Shown: positions 17,527 to 26,647 of the stretch, one piece after another
Layout of the letters: each line of letters begins with the position of its first letter
Position numbering within the stretch: the stretch's first letter is position 1
Source: Prescottella soli
GTDB lineage: Bacteria > Actinomycetota > Actinomycetes > Mycobacteriales > Mycobacteriaceae
Assembly: GCF_040024445.1 (NCBI RefSeq)
Contig: NZ_CP157276.1
Location: 2,790,001-2,854,000, forward strand
Reading direction: 5' to 3'
Length of the DNA: 64,000 nt
The notes under the pieces: model-generated
Told to the model about the DNA's origin: nothing
Databases searched by the model: none
What the model saw: only the letters and a program-made list of their open reading frames with translations
Translations under genes and position numbers: made by a program

Positions 17527-20500
17527 TCAGGATCCGAATCGGAATCCGCTCAGGCTGCCCAACGAACCCAGCGAGCCCGTGCTGCCCGTGTCACCACCGG
17601 ACGCGGCAACATCGAGGACCTGGACCTGCGACGTCGAACCCTGCACACCCGAACCACCGGAGTACACCGCGCGGATCTGGTGCGGCCCGGACTGGTCGAA
17701 CGTGTGCTCGAGCTCAGCGATCCCGTTCACCACTGCAATCGGCTGCCCGATCGCGATGCCGCCGTCGAAGAACTGCACCGTGCCCGGCAGCGTCGGGGCA
17801 CCGATCACCTTGGCCGTCAGCTTGAACGGCGCGCCCGCCGTCGCCGACGTCGCCGACGTCATGACGACCGACGACGGCACGTCCACCGGATTTGGCGCGG
17901 ACACCACGATCGGACGCTGGGTGGACGTGGATCCGACGAAGCCGGCATCAGCAGTGAACACCGCCGTGATCGAGTGCGTACCCACCGTGGGGAAGGTGTG
18001 CGCCAACGACCCGGAACCGTTCACCAAGGCGATCGACGACCCGATCGGGGATCCGTTGTCCCGGAACTGCACGCTGCCGGTCGGCACCGCCGTACCGGAC
18101 TGTGCCTGCACCGTCACAGACAGCGTGGTCTCGACCCCGGTCGTCGCGGTCGACGGAACACCGATCAACGTCGAGGTTTCGACGTCCGGGACCACCGGAT
18201 CGGTCACGGTGACGTTCTGTCCCGATGCCGTCGAGTTCGTGAACCCGGCAGCGCCGGTGAACTCGCCAGTCACCGAGAACGAGCCTGCTGCGTTGAACGC
18301 GTACGGCAACGTCGCCGAGCCCGCCGACACTGCAATCGGGGCGCCCACCGGCGATCCGTTGACGGAGAACTGCACCGCACCCTGCGCATTCGACGGGGTC
18401 ACCGTCGCCGACAGGTTCACCTGCTGGCCGGTCTCTGCGGTTGCCGGCGCCGTCACCGACAGCGTTGTCTGCTGAACCGGATCGCTCACCGAGATCGAAC
18501 CGGGAGTACCCGCGGACGAATCCGTGAAGCCGGATCCACCCGTGAACGACGCCCCGATGCTGTGCTCACCCGCCGCGCCGAACGTGTGCGGCAGCGTCGC
18601 AACACCGTTCACCACCGCAACCGGCGCGCCGATCGGTGCACCGTTGTCGGTGAACTGCACCGTGCCCTGAGCAGTCGACGGGCTGACCGTAGCCGTCAGA
18701 TCCACCGACGAACCGGTCGTCGCCGAACCCGGGACCGACACCGTCAACGACGTCTGCACATCCGGATCGATCACCGTCACTTCATGCGCAGCCGCCGTCG
18801 AGTTCGTGAACCCGGCCGCACCGGTGAACTCAGCAGTCACCGAGAACGAGCCAGCCGCATTGAACGTGTACGGCATGATCGCCGCACCATTCGCCACCGG
18901 AACCGCAGCACCCACCGGGTTGCCGTTCACCTTGAACTGCACCGAACCCTGAGCATTCGACGGGCTGACCGTAGCCGTCAGATCCACCGACGAACCGGTC
19001 GTCGCCGAACCCGGAGCCGACACCGAAAGCGACGTCTGCACATCCGGATCGATCACCGTCACCTCATGCGCAGCCGCCGTCGAGTTCGTGAACCCGGCCG
19101 CACCGGTGAACTCAGCAGTCACCGAGAACGAACCAGCCGCATTGAACGTGTACGGCATGATCGCCGCACCATTCGCCACCGGAACCGCAGCACCCACCGG
19201 GTTGCCGTTCACCTTGAACTGCACCGAACCCTGAGCATTCGACGGGCTGACCGTAGCCGTCAGATCCACCGACGAACCCGTCGTCGCCGAACCCGGAGCC
19301 GACACCGAAAGCGACGTCTGCACATCCGGATCGGTCAACGTGACCGCCTGAGCAGCAGCCGTTGCATTCGTGAACCCGGCAGCACCGGTGAACTCGGCCG
19401 TGATGCTGTGCGCACCCGCAGCGGCAAACGAATGCGGCAGCACCGCCGCGCCGTTCGCCACCGCGACCGGAGCACCGATGTTCGAACCGTTGTCCTTGAA
19501 CTGCACCGAACCCTGCGCATTAGACGGGCTGACCGTAGCCGTCAGATCCACCGACGAACCAGTCGTCGCCGAACCCGGAGCCGACACCGTCAGGGAGGTC
19601 TGCACGTCCGGATCGGACACCGTCACCTCATGCGCGGCAGCCGTTGCATTCGTGAACCCGGCAGCACCGGTGAACTCGGCCGTGATGCTGTGCGCACCCG
19701 CACTACCGAACGAATGCGGCAGCACCGCTGCACCGTTTGTCACCGCAACCGGACCGCCGATGTTCGCACCGTTGTCCTTGAACTGCACCGAACCCTGGGC
19801 ATTCGACGGGCTGACCGTGGCAGTCAGATCCACCAACGAACCCGTCGTCGCTGTACCGGGCGCCGACACCGTAAGCGACGTCGACACAACCGGATCGGTG
19901 ACCGCCACGGTCTGCGCCGCGGAAGTCGAGCCGAAGTAGCCGGCACCGGGGAGGAACTCCGCGGTGATGCTGTGCGCACCGGCCGAGCTGAAAGCATGGG
20001 GAAGCGTGGCCACACCGTTCACAGGAGTGACGGGCGAACCGATGTTCACACCGGCGTCCTTGAACTGCACCTGGCCGCTCGCGTTGCCCGGGTTCACCGT
20101 CGCGGTCAGGGTCACCGGCTGGCCCGTCGTCGCAGACGGCGGCGCCTGCAGCGCGGTGGTCGTGGCGAACTCCTCCACCCTGACTCGGACACTGAACGGA
20201 TTGGCGCCCTGGGGATTCCCGCCGAAGGCCCACACGTCCAGCAGCACACCACTGTCGTAGGTGCCGAACGCGAAGCTGTCGGGTATCCGGTAGCTGGCCT
20301 CGAGCGTGACGTTCTGACCGCTCTTGACGATGAACCCGTTGCCGAAAGCGTTGCAGCCGCTTCCGCTGCACTTGGCGCTGACCCCGCCATCCGATTCGTT
20401 GGTGAAGGTGGCCTTGTTCGTGGCACCCAGATAGGTCACTTTCGGGCTGCCCGCTACGAGCGCGAACCCGGCGGGTGGTACGTCCCGGAACTTCGGAATG

Positions 20501-20739
20501 TAGCGCTCGACACCACTGTCGACCCAGATCGTGCTCTTGTAGGTGACTGTGTCGCCTCGATGGAGGACGTTACTGCCGATCACTTCCTTCTTGAACTTGA
20601 CGTTGTCGGACGAGCCTTGGTTGCTGGACGGCGGCGGATCGGCCGCAAAGGCCGGGCCGCTGCCCGCGACAAGGAGCCCGACCGCTGCCGCACCCGCTAT
20701 GACGGGTGTGGCGAGCCGCCGTAAGGCTGACAATCCCAC
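17527..20739 (-). CDS. Secreted Ig-like repeat protein H (1070 aa, type-B N-terminus)
   Basis: The GTG at 20739 is chosen because GAGGAGG lies 5 nt upstream and a signal peptide (SALRRLATPV to GPAFAADPP) starts directly after it. The frame remains open for 52 further codons upstream, but these look non-coding. A type-B module of about 170 residues (cysteines in KCSGSGC) resembles that of the gene at 6407-7654. Nine Ig repeats follow. Two adjacent ones (coding about 18.78-19.34 kb) are nearly identical at 282-bp spacing, and others match repeats of the giant paralogue at 12402-17237. The tail GSLGSLGSLSGFRFGS is identical to that of the giant. Confidence 0.85.
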   Translation of the reverse strand: MGLSALRRLATPVIAGAAAVGLLVAGSGPAFAADPPPSSNQGSSDNVKFKKEVIGSNVLHRGDTVTYKSTIWVDSGVERYIPKFRDVPPAGFALVAGSPKVTYLGATNKATFTNESDGGVSAKCSGSGCNAFGNGFIVKSGQNVTLEASYRIPDSFAFGTYDSGVLLDVWAFGGNPQGANPFSVRVRVEEFATTTALQAPPSATTGQPVTLTATVNPGNASGQVQFKDAGVNIGSPVTPVNGVATLPHAFSSAGAHSITAEFLPGAGYFGSTSAAQTVAVTDPVVSTSLTVSAPGTATTGSLVDLTATVSPSNAQGSVQFKDNGANIGGPVAVTNGAAVLPHSFGSAGAHSITAEFTGAAGFTNATAAAHEVTVSDPDVQTSLTVSAPGSATTGSSVDLTATVSPSNAQGSVQFKDNGSNIGAPVAVANGAAVLPHSFAAAGAHSITAEFTGAAGFTNATAAAQAVTLTDPDVQTSLSVSAPGSATTGSSVDLTATVSPSNAQGSVQFKVNGNPVGAAVPVANGAAIMPYTFNAAGSFSVTAEFTGAAGFTNSTAAAHEVTVIDPDVQTSLSVSAPGSATTGSSVDLTATVSPSNAQGSVQFKVNGNPVGAAVPVANGAAIMPYTFNAAGSFSVTAEFTGAAGFTNSTAAAHEVTVIDPDVQTSLTVSVPGSATTGSSVDLTATVSPSTAQGTVQFTDNGAPIGAPVAVVNGVATLPHTFGAAGEHSIGASFTGGSGFTDSSAGTPGSISVSDPVQQTTLSVTAPATAETGQQVNLSATVTPSNAQGAVQFSVNGSPVGAPIAVSAGSATLPYAFNAAGSFSVTGEFTGAAGFTNSTASGQNVTVTDPVVPDVETSTLIGVPSTATTGVETTLSVTVQAQSGTAVPTGSVQFRDNGSPIGSSIALVNGSGSLAHTFPTVGTHSITAVFTADAGFVGSTSTQRPIVVSAPNPVDVPSSVVMTSATSATAGAPFKLTAKVIGAPTLPGTVQFFDGGIAIGQPIAVVNGIAELEHTFDQSGPHQIRAVYSGGSGVQGSTSQVQVLDVAASGGDTGSTGSLGSLGSLSGFRFGS

Positions 20740-20966
20740 TGAATCCTCCTCAGGTACACGCTTCCCCGACCCAGCAGTGTGGACAATGCCGACGCTAGCT
20801 GCGAACAGCGTAATCGTCGGCGAACGTTGCAGATTCATCTTGATGGTCAATCGCCAGATCGTATTGCCATTCGCCGGCAACGTGATTGGTGACACAGAAG
20901 AGGATCTCGCCGCTGAATCCGGCGCCGACAGCGGAATGTAGTGCGTTCGGTCGTCTACAACGGCCT

Positions 20967-21008
20967 CAGGCGAGGCCCCGCCTCCGTGGGGAGACGAGAC
21001 CTCGCCTG
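20967..21008 (-). terminator. Hairpin terminator of Ig protein I
   Basis: CAGGCGAGGCC and GGAGACGAGACCTCGCCTG contain long complementary arms (CAGGCGAGG with CCTCGCCTG), 16 bp beyond the stop codon at 21025. Confidence 0.7.
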
Positions 21009-21024
21009 GACGATCAGTTACTGC

Positions 21025-24000
21025 TTACGAGCCGAAGTTCAGGCCGCCCAGCAGATCCCCGAGGATCGCGCTCAGGCTGCCCAGGTTGCCCAGGCTGCCG
21101 CCCGGGCTACCGCCGGAGACCTGGACCGTCTGCGCACTCGACGTCGAGTTCGCCACGCCCTGGCCGCCGCTGAACACCGCGTGGATGCTATGCGCACCCG
21201 ACGTGGTGAACGTGTGGTTCAGCGTTGCCACACCGTTGACCACCTGCACTGCGTCCCCGATCGGGGTGGCCCCGTCGAAGAACTGGACCGTGCCGGTCAC
21301 TGCCGCGTTGCCCGCACCCGTCACCTGCGCCGACAGCTGCACCTGCGTGCCGACCGTGGCGTTGGCCGGCACCGTCACGACGGTGGCCGTCTCGACGTCG
21401 ACCGGGGTCGGCGTCGTCACGACGACCTGCTTCGCGTCAGCGGTGGAGCCGGTGAATCCGTTTGCGCCGCTGAACGTTGCGGTGATGGTGTGCGTACCCG
21501 TGGTGGTGAACGTGTGGTTCAGCGTTGCCACACCGTTGGTCACCTGCGCGGAACCGATCGCGGCACCACCGTCGAAGAACTGGACCGTACCGGCACTCGG
21601 AATGACTTCCTCGGTGCCGTTGTCGTAGACGGTCGCCACCAGATCCTGTGCCTCACCGGTCTTCGCGTTGCCCGGGACGCTCAGGATCGTCGTCGTGGCC
21701 GCATCCACCGGAGTGGGATCGCTGACCGTGACCGTCTGAGCCGACGCCACCGAGCTCGTGAACCCGGTCGCACCCGTGAACTCAGCCGTGACCGCCTGCG
21801 CACCCGCCGCAGCGAACGTGTGCGACAGAACCGCGGTACCACCCGACACCGTCACCGGCGAACCGATGTTGACACCGTTGCTCTTGAACTGCACCGTGCC
21901 CTGCGCGTTCGACGGAGTAACCGCCGCAGTCAGATTCACCGCAGCACCCGTCTCAGCCGTCGCCGGAACCGTCAGACCCAGCATCGTGGTCACATCGACC
22001 GGCGTCGGATCCGACACCGTCACCGTCTGAGCCGACGCCACCGAGCTCGTGAACCCGGTCGCACCCGAGTACTCCGCGGTCACCGCGTACGAACCGGCCG
22101 CATTGAACGTGTACGGCATGCTCGCGTGACCGGCGTTATCGACGTTCACCGCCGCACCGACAGCATTGCCGGCGACCTTGAACTGGACCGTGCCGCCGGT
22201 CGGAACCGGAGCAACCGTCGCCGACAGGGTCACCTGTCCGCCCGTCTCGGCAGTAGCCGGCGCGGTGACCGTCGTGGTGGTCTGCGTGTCCGGCACAACC
22301 GGATCCGTCACCGTGACAGTCTGCGCACCCGCGGTCGAACCCGTGAAGCCGGGGCCACCGACGAAGTCAGCGGTGATCGCGTGAGCACCAGCAGCAGCGA
22401 ACGTGTGCGACAGCGTCGCCGCACCGGACGCCACCGTCACCGGAGAACCGATGTTGTTGCCGTTGTCCTTGAACTGCACCGTGCCCGCAGCGTCCGACGG
22501 AGTCACGTTAGCGGTCAGATCGACAGCCGCGCCGGTCTCCGCGTTCTGCGGAACCGTCAGACCCAGCGTCGTCGTCACATCGACCGGCGTCGGATCCGAC
22601 ACCGTCACCGTCTGAGCCGACGCCACCGAGCTCGTGAACCCGGTCGCACCCGAGTACTCCGCGGTCACCGCGTACGAACCGGCCGCATTGAACGTGTACG
22701 GCATGCTCGCGTGACCGGCGTTATCGACGTTCACCGCCGCACCGACAGCATTGCCGGCGACCTTGAACTGGACCGTGCCGCCGGTCGGAACCGGAGCAAC
22801 CGTCGCCGACAGGGTCACCTGTCCGCCCGTCTCGGCAGTAGCCGGCGCGGTGACCGTCGTGGTGGTCTGCGTGTCCGGCACAACCGGATCCGTCACCGTG
22901 ACAGTCTGCGCACCCGCGGTCGAACCCGTGAAGCCGGGGCCACCGACGAAGTCAGCGGTGATCGCGTGAGCACCAGCAGCAGCGAACGTGTGCGACAGCG
23001 TCGCCGCACCGGACGCCACCGTCACCGGAGAACCGATGTTGTTGCCGTTGTCCTTGAACTGCACCGTGCCCGCAGCGTCCGACGGAGTCACGTTAGCGGT
23101 CAGATCGACAGCCGCGCCGGTCTCCGCGTTCTGCGGAACCGTCAGACCCAGCGTCGTCGTCACATCGACCGGCGTCGGATCCGACACGGTGACGGTCTGA
23201 GCTGCCGACGTGGAACCGGTGAAGTTGCCCGTTGCGGTGAACACCGCAGTGATCGAGTGCGATCCGGCCGAGGTGAAGGTGTGGTTCAGGCTGGCCGCGC
23301 CACCCGAAACCGCAACCGCGGAGCCGATGTTCGCGCCGTTGTCCTGGAACTGGACCGAGCCCGTCGCGTTCGTGGGCGCGACGTTGGCCGTCAGTGTGAC
23401 CTGAGCACCGGTCTCCGCGGTGGCCGGGGCATTCAGGGTCGTCGTGGTCGACACCTGCGAGGCAACGACATTGATCGTCGCCAGCGGGCCGGCGCCGGCG
23501 TTGGGCGCGCTCTTGTTGTCGCTCGGTATGCACCGGGTCGGCGCCCACTGAGTGCCGCCGAGGAATGAAGCCTTCGCCAGGGAGGTGCTGAAGTTCTGGT
23601 CGTTGCCGTAGGACGAGGCGGAACCGGCGAGACGCACCTTCGGCTGGATGACGCCGGGCGCACCGGCGGTCACGGTGATGTCCACGGCGGGCAGTTGGTA
23701 CCAGGTGTCGCCGTTCGAGTTGGTCGAACCGTCGAGGTTCTTCTTCGACTTCGGGACCCGGATGCCACCCTCGTTGTTCGTGCTGTTGTTGCCGCCGTTG
23801 CCGACGACCTCGTTGTTGCCCGAGAGCCGAACGATGGGGCCGGCGGCGTTGTCCACCGCGCCGGCCTCACTGACGCGCAGCACGTTCGGGGCGACGTTGT
23901 CGAGGCCTATCGCGGTACCGGGAACGATCGCGGCGCTGACGAAGGTCGCGTTGTCGGGAATCGCGTAGTCGTACTTGAGCCGTGAGAGGTTGGTCGTCGT

Positions 24001-24270
24001 CGCGCCCGAGTCCGAGTTCGGGTACGAGGAGGCGTTGGGCTTGATGCGGTAGGTGAAGGTCTCACCCGGTGCCACCGACACAGGAGCGTCGACCGTCATC
24101 GAGGCCGCCACGCTCTTGTCGACCGTGAGAACCGATTTTGCCTGGCAAGAGCTGGTGAAGTTGGTGGTGGTGGTCACCGCGTTGGCCGGGGCACCGATCA
24201 ACATCGTTCCGGCCACGAGCGCTGCGCCTGTGATGGGCGCGGCACAGCGCCTCAGTAATGGATTCTGCAT
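21025..24270 (-). CDS. Secreted Ig-like repeat protein I (1081 aa, type-C N-terminus)
   Basis: The ATG at 24270 (MQNPLLRRCAAPIT) has AAGGAAG 6 nt upstream. A GTG two codons earlier lies too close to it. The signal peptide ends near GAPANAV. The type-C module (about residues 30-270) has the NSDSGATTTNLSRLK landmark and two cysteines (SSCQAKS, TRCIPSD). Eight Ig repeats follow. Repeats 2-3 and 4-5 are encoded by a 585-bp tandem duplication that appears perfect. The protein ends in a longer tail, GSLGNLGSLSAILGDLL then GGLNFGS. It is the promoter-distal member of the array relative to the flanking thioesterase. Exported; function unknown. Confidence 0.88.
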   Translation of the reverse strand: MQNPLLRRCAAPITGAALVAGTMLIGAPANAVTTTTNFTSSCQAKSVLTVDKSVAASMTVDAPVSVAPGETFTYRIKPNASSYPNSDSGATTTNLSRLKYDYAIPDNATFVSAAIVPGTAIGLDNVAPNVLRVSEAGAVDNAAGPIVRLSGNNEVVGNGGNNSTNNEGGIRVPKSKKNLDGSTNSNGDTWYQLPAVDITVTAGAPGVIQPKVRLAGSASSYGNDQNFSTSLAKASFLGGTQWAPTRCIPSDNKSAPNAGAGPLATINVVASQVSTTTTLNAPATAETGAQVTLTANVAPTNATGSVQFQDNGANIGSAVAVSGGAASLNHTFTSAGSHSITAVFTATGNFTGSTSAAQTVTVSDPTPVDVTTTLGLTVPQNAETGAAVDLTANVTPSDAAGTVQFKDNGNNIGSPVTVASGAATLSHTFAAAGAHAITADFVGGPGFTGSTAGAQTVTVTDPVVPDTQTTTTVTAPATAETGGQVTLSATVAPVPTGGTVQFKVAGNAVGAAVNVDNAGHASMPYTFNAAGSYAVTAEYSGATGFTSSVASAQTVTVSDPTPVDVTTTLGLTVPQNAETGAAVDLTANVTPSDAAGTVQFKDNGNNIGSPVTVASGAATLSHTFAAAGAHAITADFVGGPGFTGSTAGAQTVTVTDPVVPDTQTTTTVTAPATAETGGQVTLSATVAPVPTGGTVQFKVAGNAVGAAVNVDNAGHASMPYTFNAAGSYAVTAEYSGATGFTSSVASAQTVTVSDPTPVDVTTMLGLTVPATAETGAAVNLTAAVTPSNAQGTVQFKSNGVNIGSPVTVSGGTAVLSHTFAAAGAQAVTAEFTGATGFTSSVASAQTVTVSDPTPVDAATTTILSVPGNAKTGEAQDLVATVYDNGTEEVIPSAGTVQFFDGGAAIGSAQVTNGVATLNHTFTTTGTHTITATFSGANGFTGSTADAKQVVVTTPTPVDVETATVVTVPANATVGTQVQLSAQVTGAGNAAVTGTVQFFDGATPIGDAVQVVNGVATLNHTFTTSGAHSIHAVFSGGQGVANSTSSAQTVQVSGGSPGGSLGNLGSLSAILGDLLGGLNFGS
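21991..23160. repeat. Tandem duplication, 2 x 585 bp
   Basis: Positions 21991-22575 and 22576-23160 match base for base in every row compared, and identity continues a few bases into 23161-23185. The unit is 195 codons, or two Ig repeats, so the reading frame is kept. This looks like a recent unequal crossover or slippage event. Confidence 0.9.
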
Positions 24271-24789
24271 ACACACTTCCTTGTAAGAAGTTGCGGATGG
24301 GGGGAGGGCTAATCCGCAGAGGTTCGGAAACCATAACGACGGTGTTACGTCCGTGTATCGCTTTTGCCGATCTCACATCCACATGTAGCTGAATATTTGC
24401 TGGCGACATCGGAAGGCTACCGACTGGTAGCATGCACTCGCCGAGCGTTTGCCCTGGTCGGACACCTGTCCAGCGTTCTTACCTCTACAAATCGCATCGA
24501 TGTGAGTCTCGAAGCCGCCTCGATGCCCGGATCGCCCCTCGCCCGAGGTTTTCACCCTCGAAATAGCCCCATCGCGGCAGAATCTCGCGAGAAGAGGGCC
24601 TCGACGATCCTGCGGCAACAAGGGCTGCGACCCGGGACACGCCGAATTCGACCGAACCTCACCGAACGAACGACCGAGGCCGGCGGACCCGTCTGCGAAG
24701 AATTCTGAAATTGATTCCAATCTGGTGGCGGGGCATGCCGGGCCCGACTGAACCGTGCCGACGGCCCCGCGCCGGGTACCGTCCGATGC
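24271..24789. other. 519-bp intergenic region between divergent genes
   Basis: This region separates the Ig gene starting at 24270 from the thioesterase starting at 24790. It contains the palindrome at 24460-24471 and must carry both promoters. Small open frames here lack ribosome sites and family signatures, and I see no RNA gene. Confidence 0.5.
24460..24471. promoter_or_regulatory. Palindrome-like GGACACCTGTCC upstream of Ig protein I
   Basis: A GGAC-N4-GTCC site 190 bp before the start codon at 24270, with the same flanking bases (TC before, AG after) as the sites at 6310 and 17421. Confidence 0.5.
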
Positions 24790-25278
24790 GTGTCAACCGA
24801 ACGCCAGCGCACCTACACCTGGAACGACCCCGCCCCCATCGCGGAGGCCAACCGCAACCTCAGCGGACTCGAGTTCGTCCGCGGACTCGTCGACGGCACC
24901 GTCCCGCACCACCCGACCGCGAGCACGCTCGGGTTCCGCGTCACCGACGCCCGCGAGGGGTTCGTCGAGATCACCGCCGAGCCGGCGGAGTGGCACTACA
25001 ACGCGGTCGGCAGCGTGCACGGCGGCGTCATCGCCACGATGATCGACACCGCCATGGGCTTCTCCGTGTCGAGCACCCTGCCCGCCGGCGTCCACTACAC
25101 CACGCTCGACATCACCGTCCGCTACATCCGTGGGATCAAGGCGAACGGCGGATCCATTCGCGTGCACGGCTTTTCGGAGCACACCGGCCGCACCACCGCG
25201 ACCGCGCGTGCCGAGGTCCGTGACGATCAGGACCGGCTGCTGGCGACGGCGTCGACCACCTGCCTGATCCTGCGCTGA
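24790..25278 (+). CDS. PaaI-type hotdog thioesterase
   Basis: This 162-residue hotdog-fold protein probably hydrolyses an aryl- or acyl-CoA. The conserved central segment NAVGSVHGGVIATMIDT carries the HGG turn and the acidic residue on the following helix that is typical of the PaaI group. The sheet core follows (TLDITVRYIRGI). The length is normal for the family. The GTG start at 24790 (MSTERQRTY) gives a complete domain. The gene is alone, divergent from the Ig array and convergent with serS across a symmetrical hairpin. Substrate unknown. Confidence 0.8.
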   Translation: MSTERQRTYTWNDPAPIAEANRNLSGLEFVRGLVDGTVPHHPTASTLGFRVTDAREGFVEITAEPAEWHYNAVGSVHGGVIATMIDTAMGFSVSSTLPAGVHYTTLDITVRYIRGIKANGGSIRVHGFSEHTGRTTATARAEVRDDQDRLLATASTTCLILR

Positions 25279-25291
25279 TCACTCCCGCCGA

Positions 25292-25344
25292 AAGCTGAAG
25301 GGTCCCTTCACGCGCTGTCAGCGCACGAAGGGACCCTTCAGCTT
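25292..25344. terminator. Bidirectional hairpin terminator, copy 1 of a repeated element
   Basis: AAGCTGAAGGGTCCCTTC pairs with its complement on the far side of an internal GCGCT/AGCGC stem. It sits between the convergent thioesterase and serS genes. A nearly identical element occurs at 39316-39370, again between convergent genes. Confidence 0.85.
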
Positions 25345-25357
25345 CTGGAGACGCGAA

Positions 25358-26617
25358 CTACGGCGCGGTCAGCACCTCACGCCCGACGAACGGCACCAGT
25401 GCCGCCGGAACGCGCACGGAACCGTCGGCCTGCTGGTGGTTCTCGAGGATCGCGACGAGCCAGCGCGTGGTGGCGAGCGTGCCGTTGAGGGTCGCGGCGA
25501 TCTGCGGCTTGCCGTTCTCGTCGCGGTAGCGCACGTGCAGACGACGCGCCTGGTAGGTGGTGCAGTTCGACGTCGACGTCAGCTCGCGGTACTGCTGCTG
25601 CGTGGGAACCCATGCCTCGCAGTCGAACTTGCGGGCCGCGGACGATCCCAGGTCGCCGCCGGCGACGTCGATGACCCGGTACGAGAGCTCCATCGCGTCG
25701 AGCATGTCCCGCTCCCACGCGAGCAGACGCTGGTGCTCGGCGTCGGCGTCCTCGGGCTTGCAGTACGTGAACATCTCCACCTTGTCGAACTGGTGGACGC
25801 GGATGATGCCGCGGGTGTCCTTGCCGTAGCTGCCGGCCTCGCGGCGGAAGCACGACGACCAGCCCGCGTACCGCTTCGGCCCCGCCGACAGGTCGAGGAT
25901 CTCGCCCGAGTGGTAGCCCGCCAGCGGGACCTCGGAGGTGCCGACGAGGTACAGGTCGTCGTCGGCCAGGTGGTACACCTCGTCCGAGTGCTGGCCCAGG
26001 AAGCCGGTGCCCTGCATGACCTCGGGGCGCACGAGCACCGGCGGGATCATCATCGTGAACCCGTTGGCCATCGCCTTCTGCGCCGCCAGCTGCAGCATGC
26101 CCAGCTGGAGCATCGCGCCGAAGCCGGTGAGGAAGTAGAACCGCGAGCCCGACACCTTGGCGCCGCGCTCCATGTCGATCAGCCCCAGCGACTCGCCGAG
26201 CTCGAGGTGGTCCTTGGGCTCGAAGTCGAACGTCGGGATCTCGCCGACGGTCTCGAGGGTGATGAAGTCGTCCTCGCCGCCGGCGGGGGCGCCGTCCTGC
26301 ACGATGTTCGAGATCGCGCGGTGGGCCTCGTCCAGCCGGGCCTGCGCTTCGTGCTGCGAGGCCTCGGCGTCCTTCACCTTCTGCGCCAGTTCCTTGGAAC
26401 CCTCGAGCAGCGCCGGACGCTCCTCGGGGGACGCCTGCCCCACCTTCTTGCCGAACGCCTTCTGCTCGGCGCGCAGCGTGTCACCCGCCAGGATGGCGGC
26501 GCGGCGGGATGCGTCGGCCTCGAGCAGCGCGTCGACCAGACCGGGGTCTTCGCCGCGGGTGCGCTGCGAGGTGCGGACGGCGTCGGGGTTCTCGCGAAGG
26601 AACTTGAGGTCAATCAC
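25358..26617 (-). CDS. serS: Seryl-tRNA synthetase
   Basis: This class II aminoacyl-tRNA synthetase charges tRNA-Ser. The 419 residues start [15 protein letters not shown], the canonical N-terminus. I chose the GTG at 26617 over the GTG two codons upstream because it gives better spacing to an AGGG. The N-terminal coiled-coil arm (about residues 30-100) precedes the catalytic core. Class II motif 2 is visible around [20 protein letters not shown], and motif 3 near the end is [15 protein letters not shown]. The order serS / septum protein / metallopeptidase / mutase / pheA matches M. tuberculosis Rv3834c onward. Confidence 0.96.
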   Translation of the reverse strand: MIDLKFLRENPDAVRTSQRTRGEDPGLVDALLEADASRRAAILAGDTLRAEQKAFGKKVGQASPEERPALLEGSKELAQKVKDAEASQHEAQARLDEAHRAISNIVQDGAPAGGEDDFITLETVGEIPTFDFEPKDHLELGESLGLIDMERGAKVSGSRFYFLTGFGAMLQLGMLQLAAQKAMANGFTMMIPPVLVRPEVMQGTGFLGQHSDEVYHLADDDLYLVGTSEVPLAGYHSGEILDLSAGPKRYAGWSSCFRREAGSYGKDTRGIIRVHQFDKVEMFTYCKPEDADAEHQRLLAWERDMLDAMELSYRVIDVAGGDLGSSAARKFDCEAWVPTQQQYRELTSTSNCTTYQARRLHVRYRDENGKPQIAATLNGTLATTRWLVAILENHQQADGSVRVPAALVPFVGREVLTAP

Positions 26618-26647
26618 GACCACAAACCCTACTTGGTGACGCCGCGC

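Noticed and set aside
17446-20724. Very long plus-strand open frames opposite the Ig genes (for example 1092 codons here, 864 codons at 9597, 775 at 2279)
   Set aside because: They are Arg/His-rich mirror frames caused by the high-GC third positions and repeat structure of the minus-strand Ig genes. They have no ribosome sites, signal peptides or recognisable families.
12402-20739. Regular repeat spacing that could suggest a CRISPR array
   Set aside because: The period is 282 bp, the repeats are protein-coding Ig domains in one frame, and there are no short unique spacers.
1-24270. Sortase-anchored surface proteins
   Set aside because: No LPXTG-like motif with a hydrophobic helix and basic tail is present at the visible C-termini of the Ig proteins.
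24373-24720. A 115-codon minus-strand frame in the gap before the thioesterase
   Set aside because: Composition is unlike neighbouring genes, there is no ribosome site, and it overlaps the presumed promoter region and the palindrome.
25280-25360. A small RNA gene between the thioesterase and serS
   Set aside because: The sequence is a symmetrical hairpin between convergent genes and recurs at 39316-39370, which fits a terminator better than a separate RNA.
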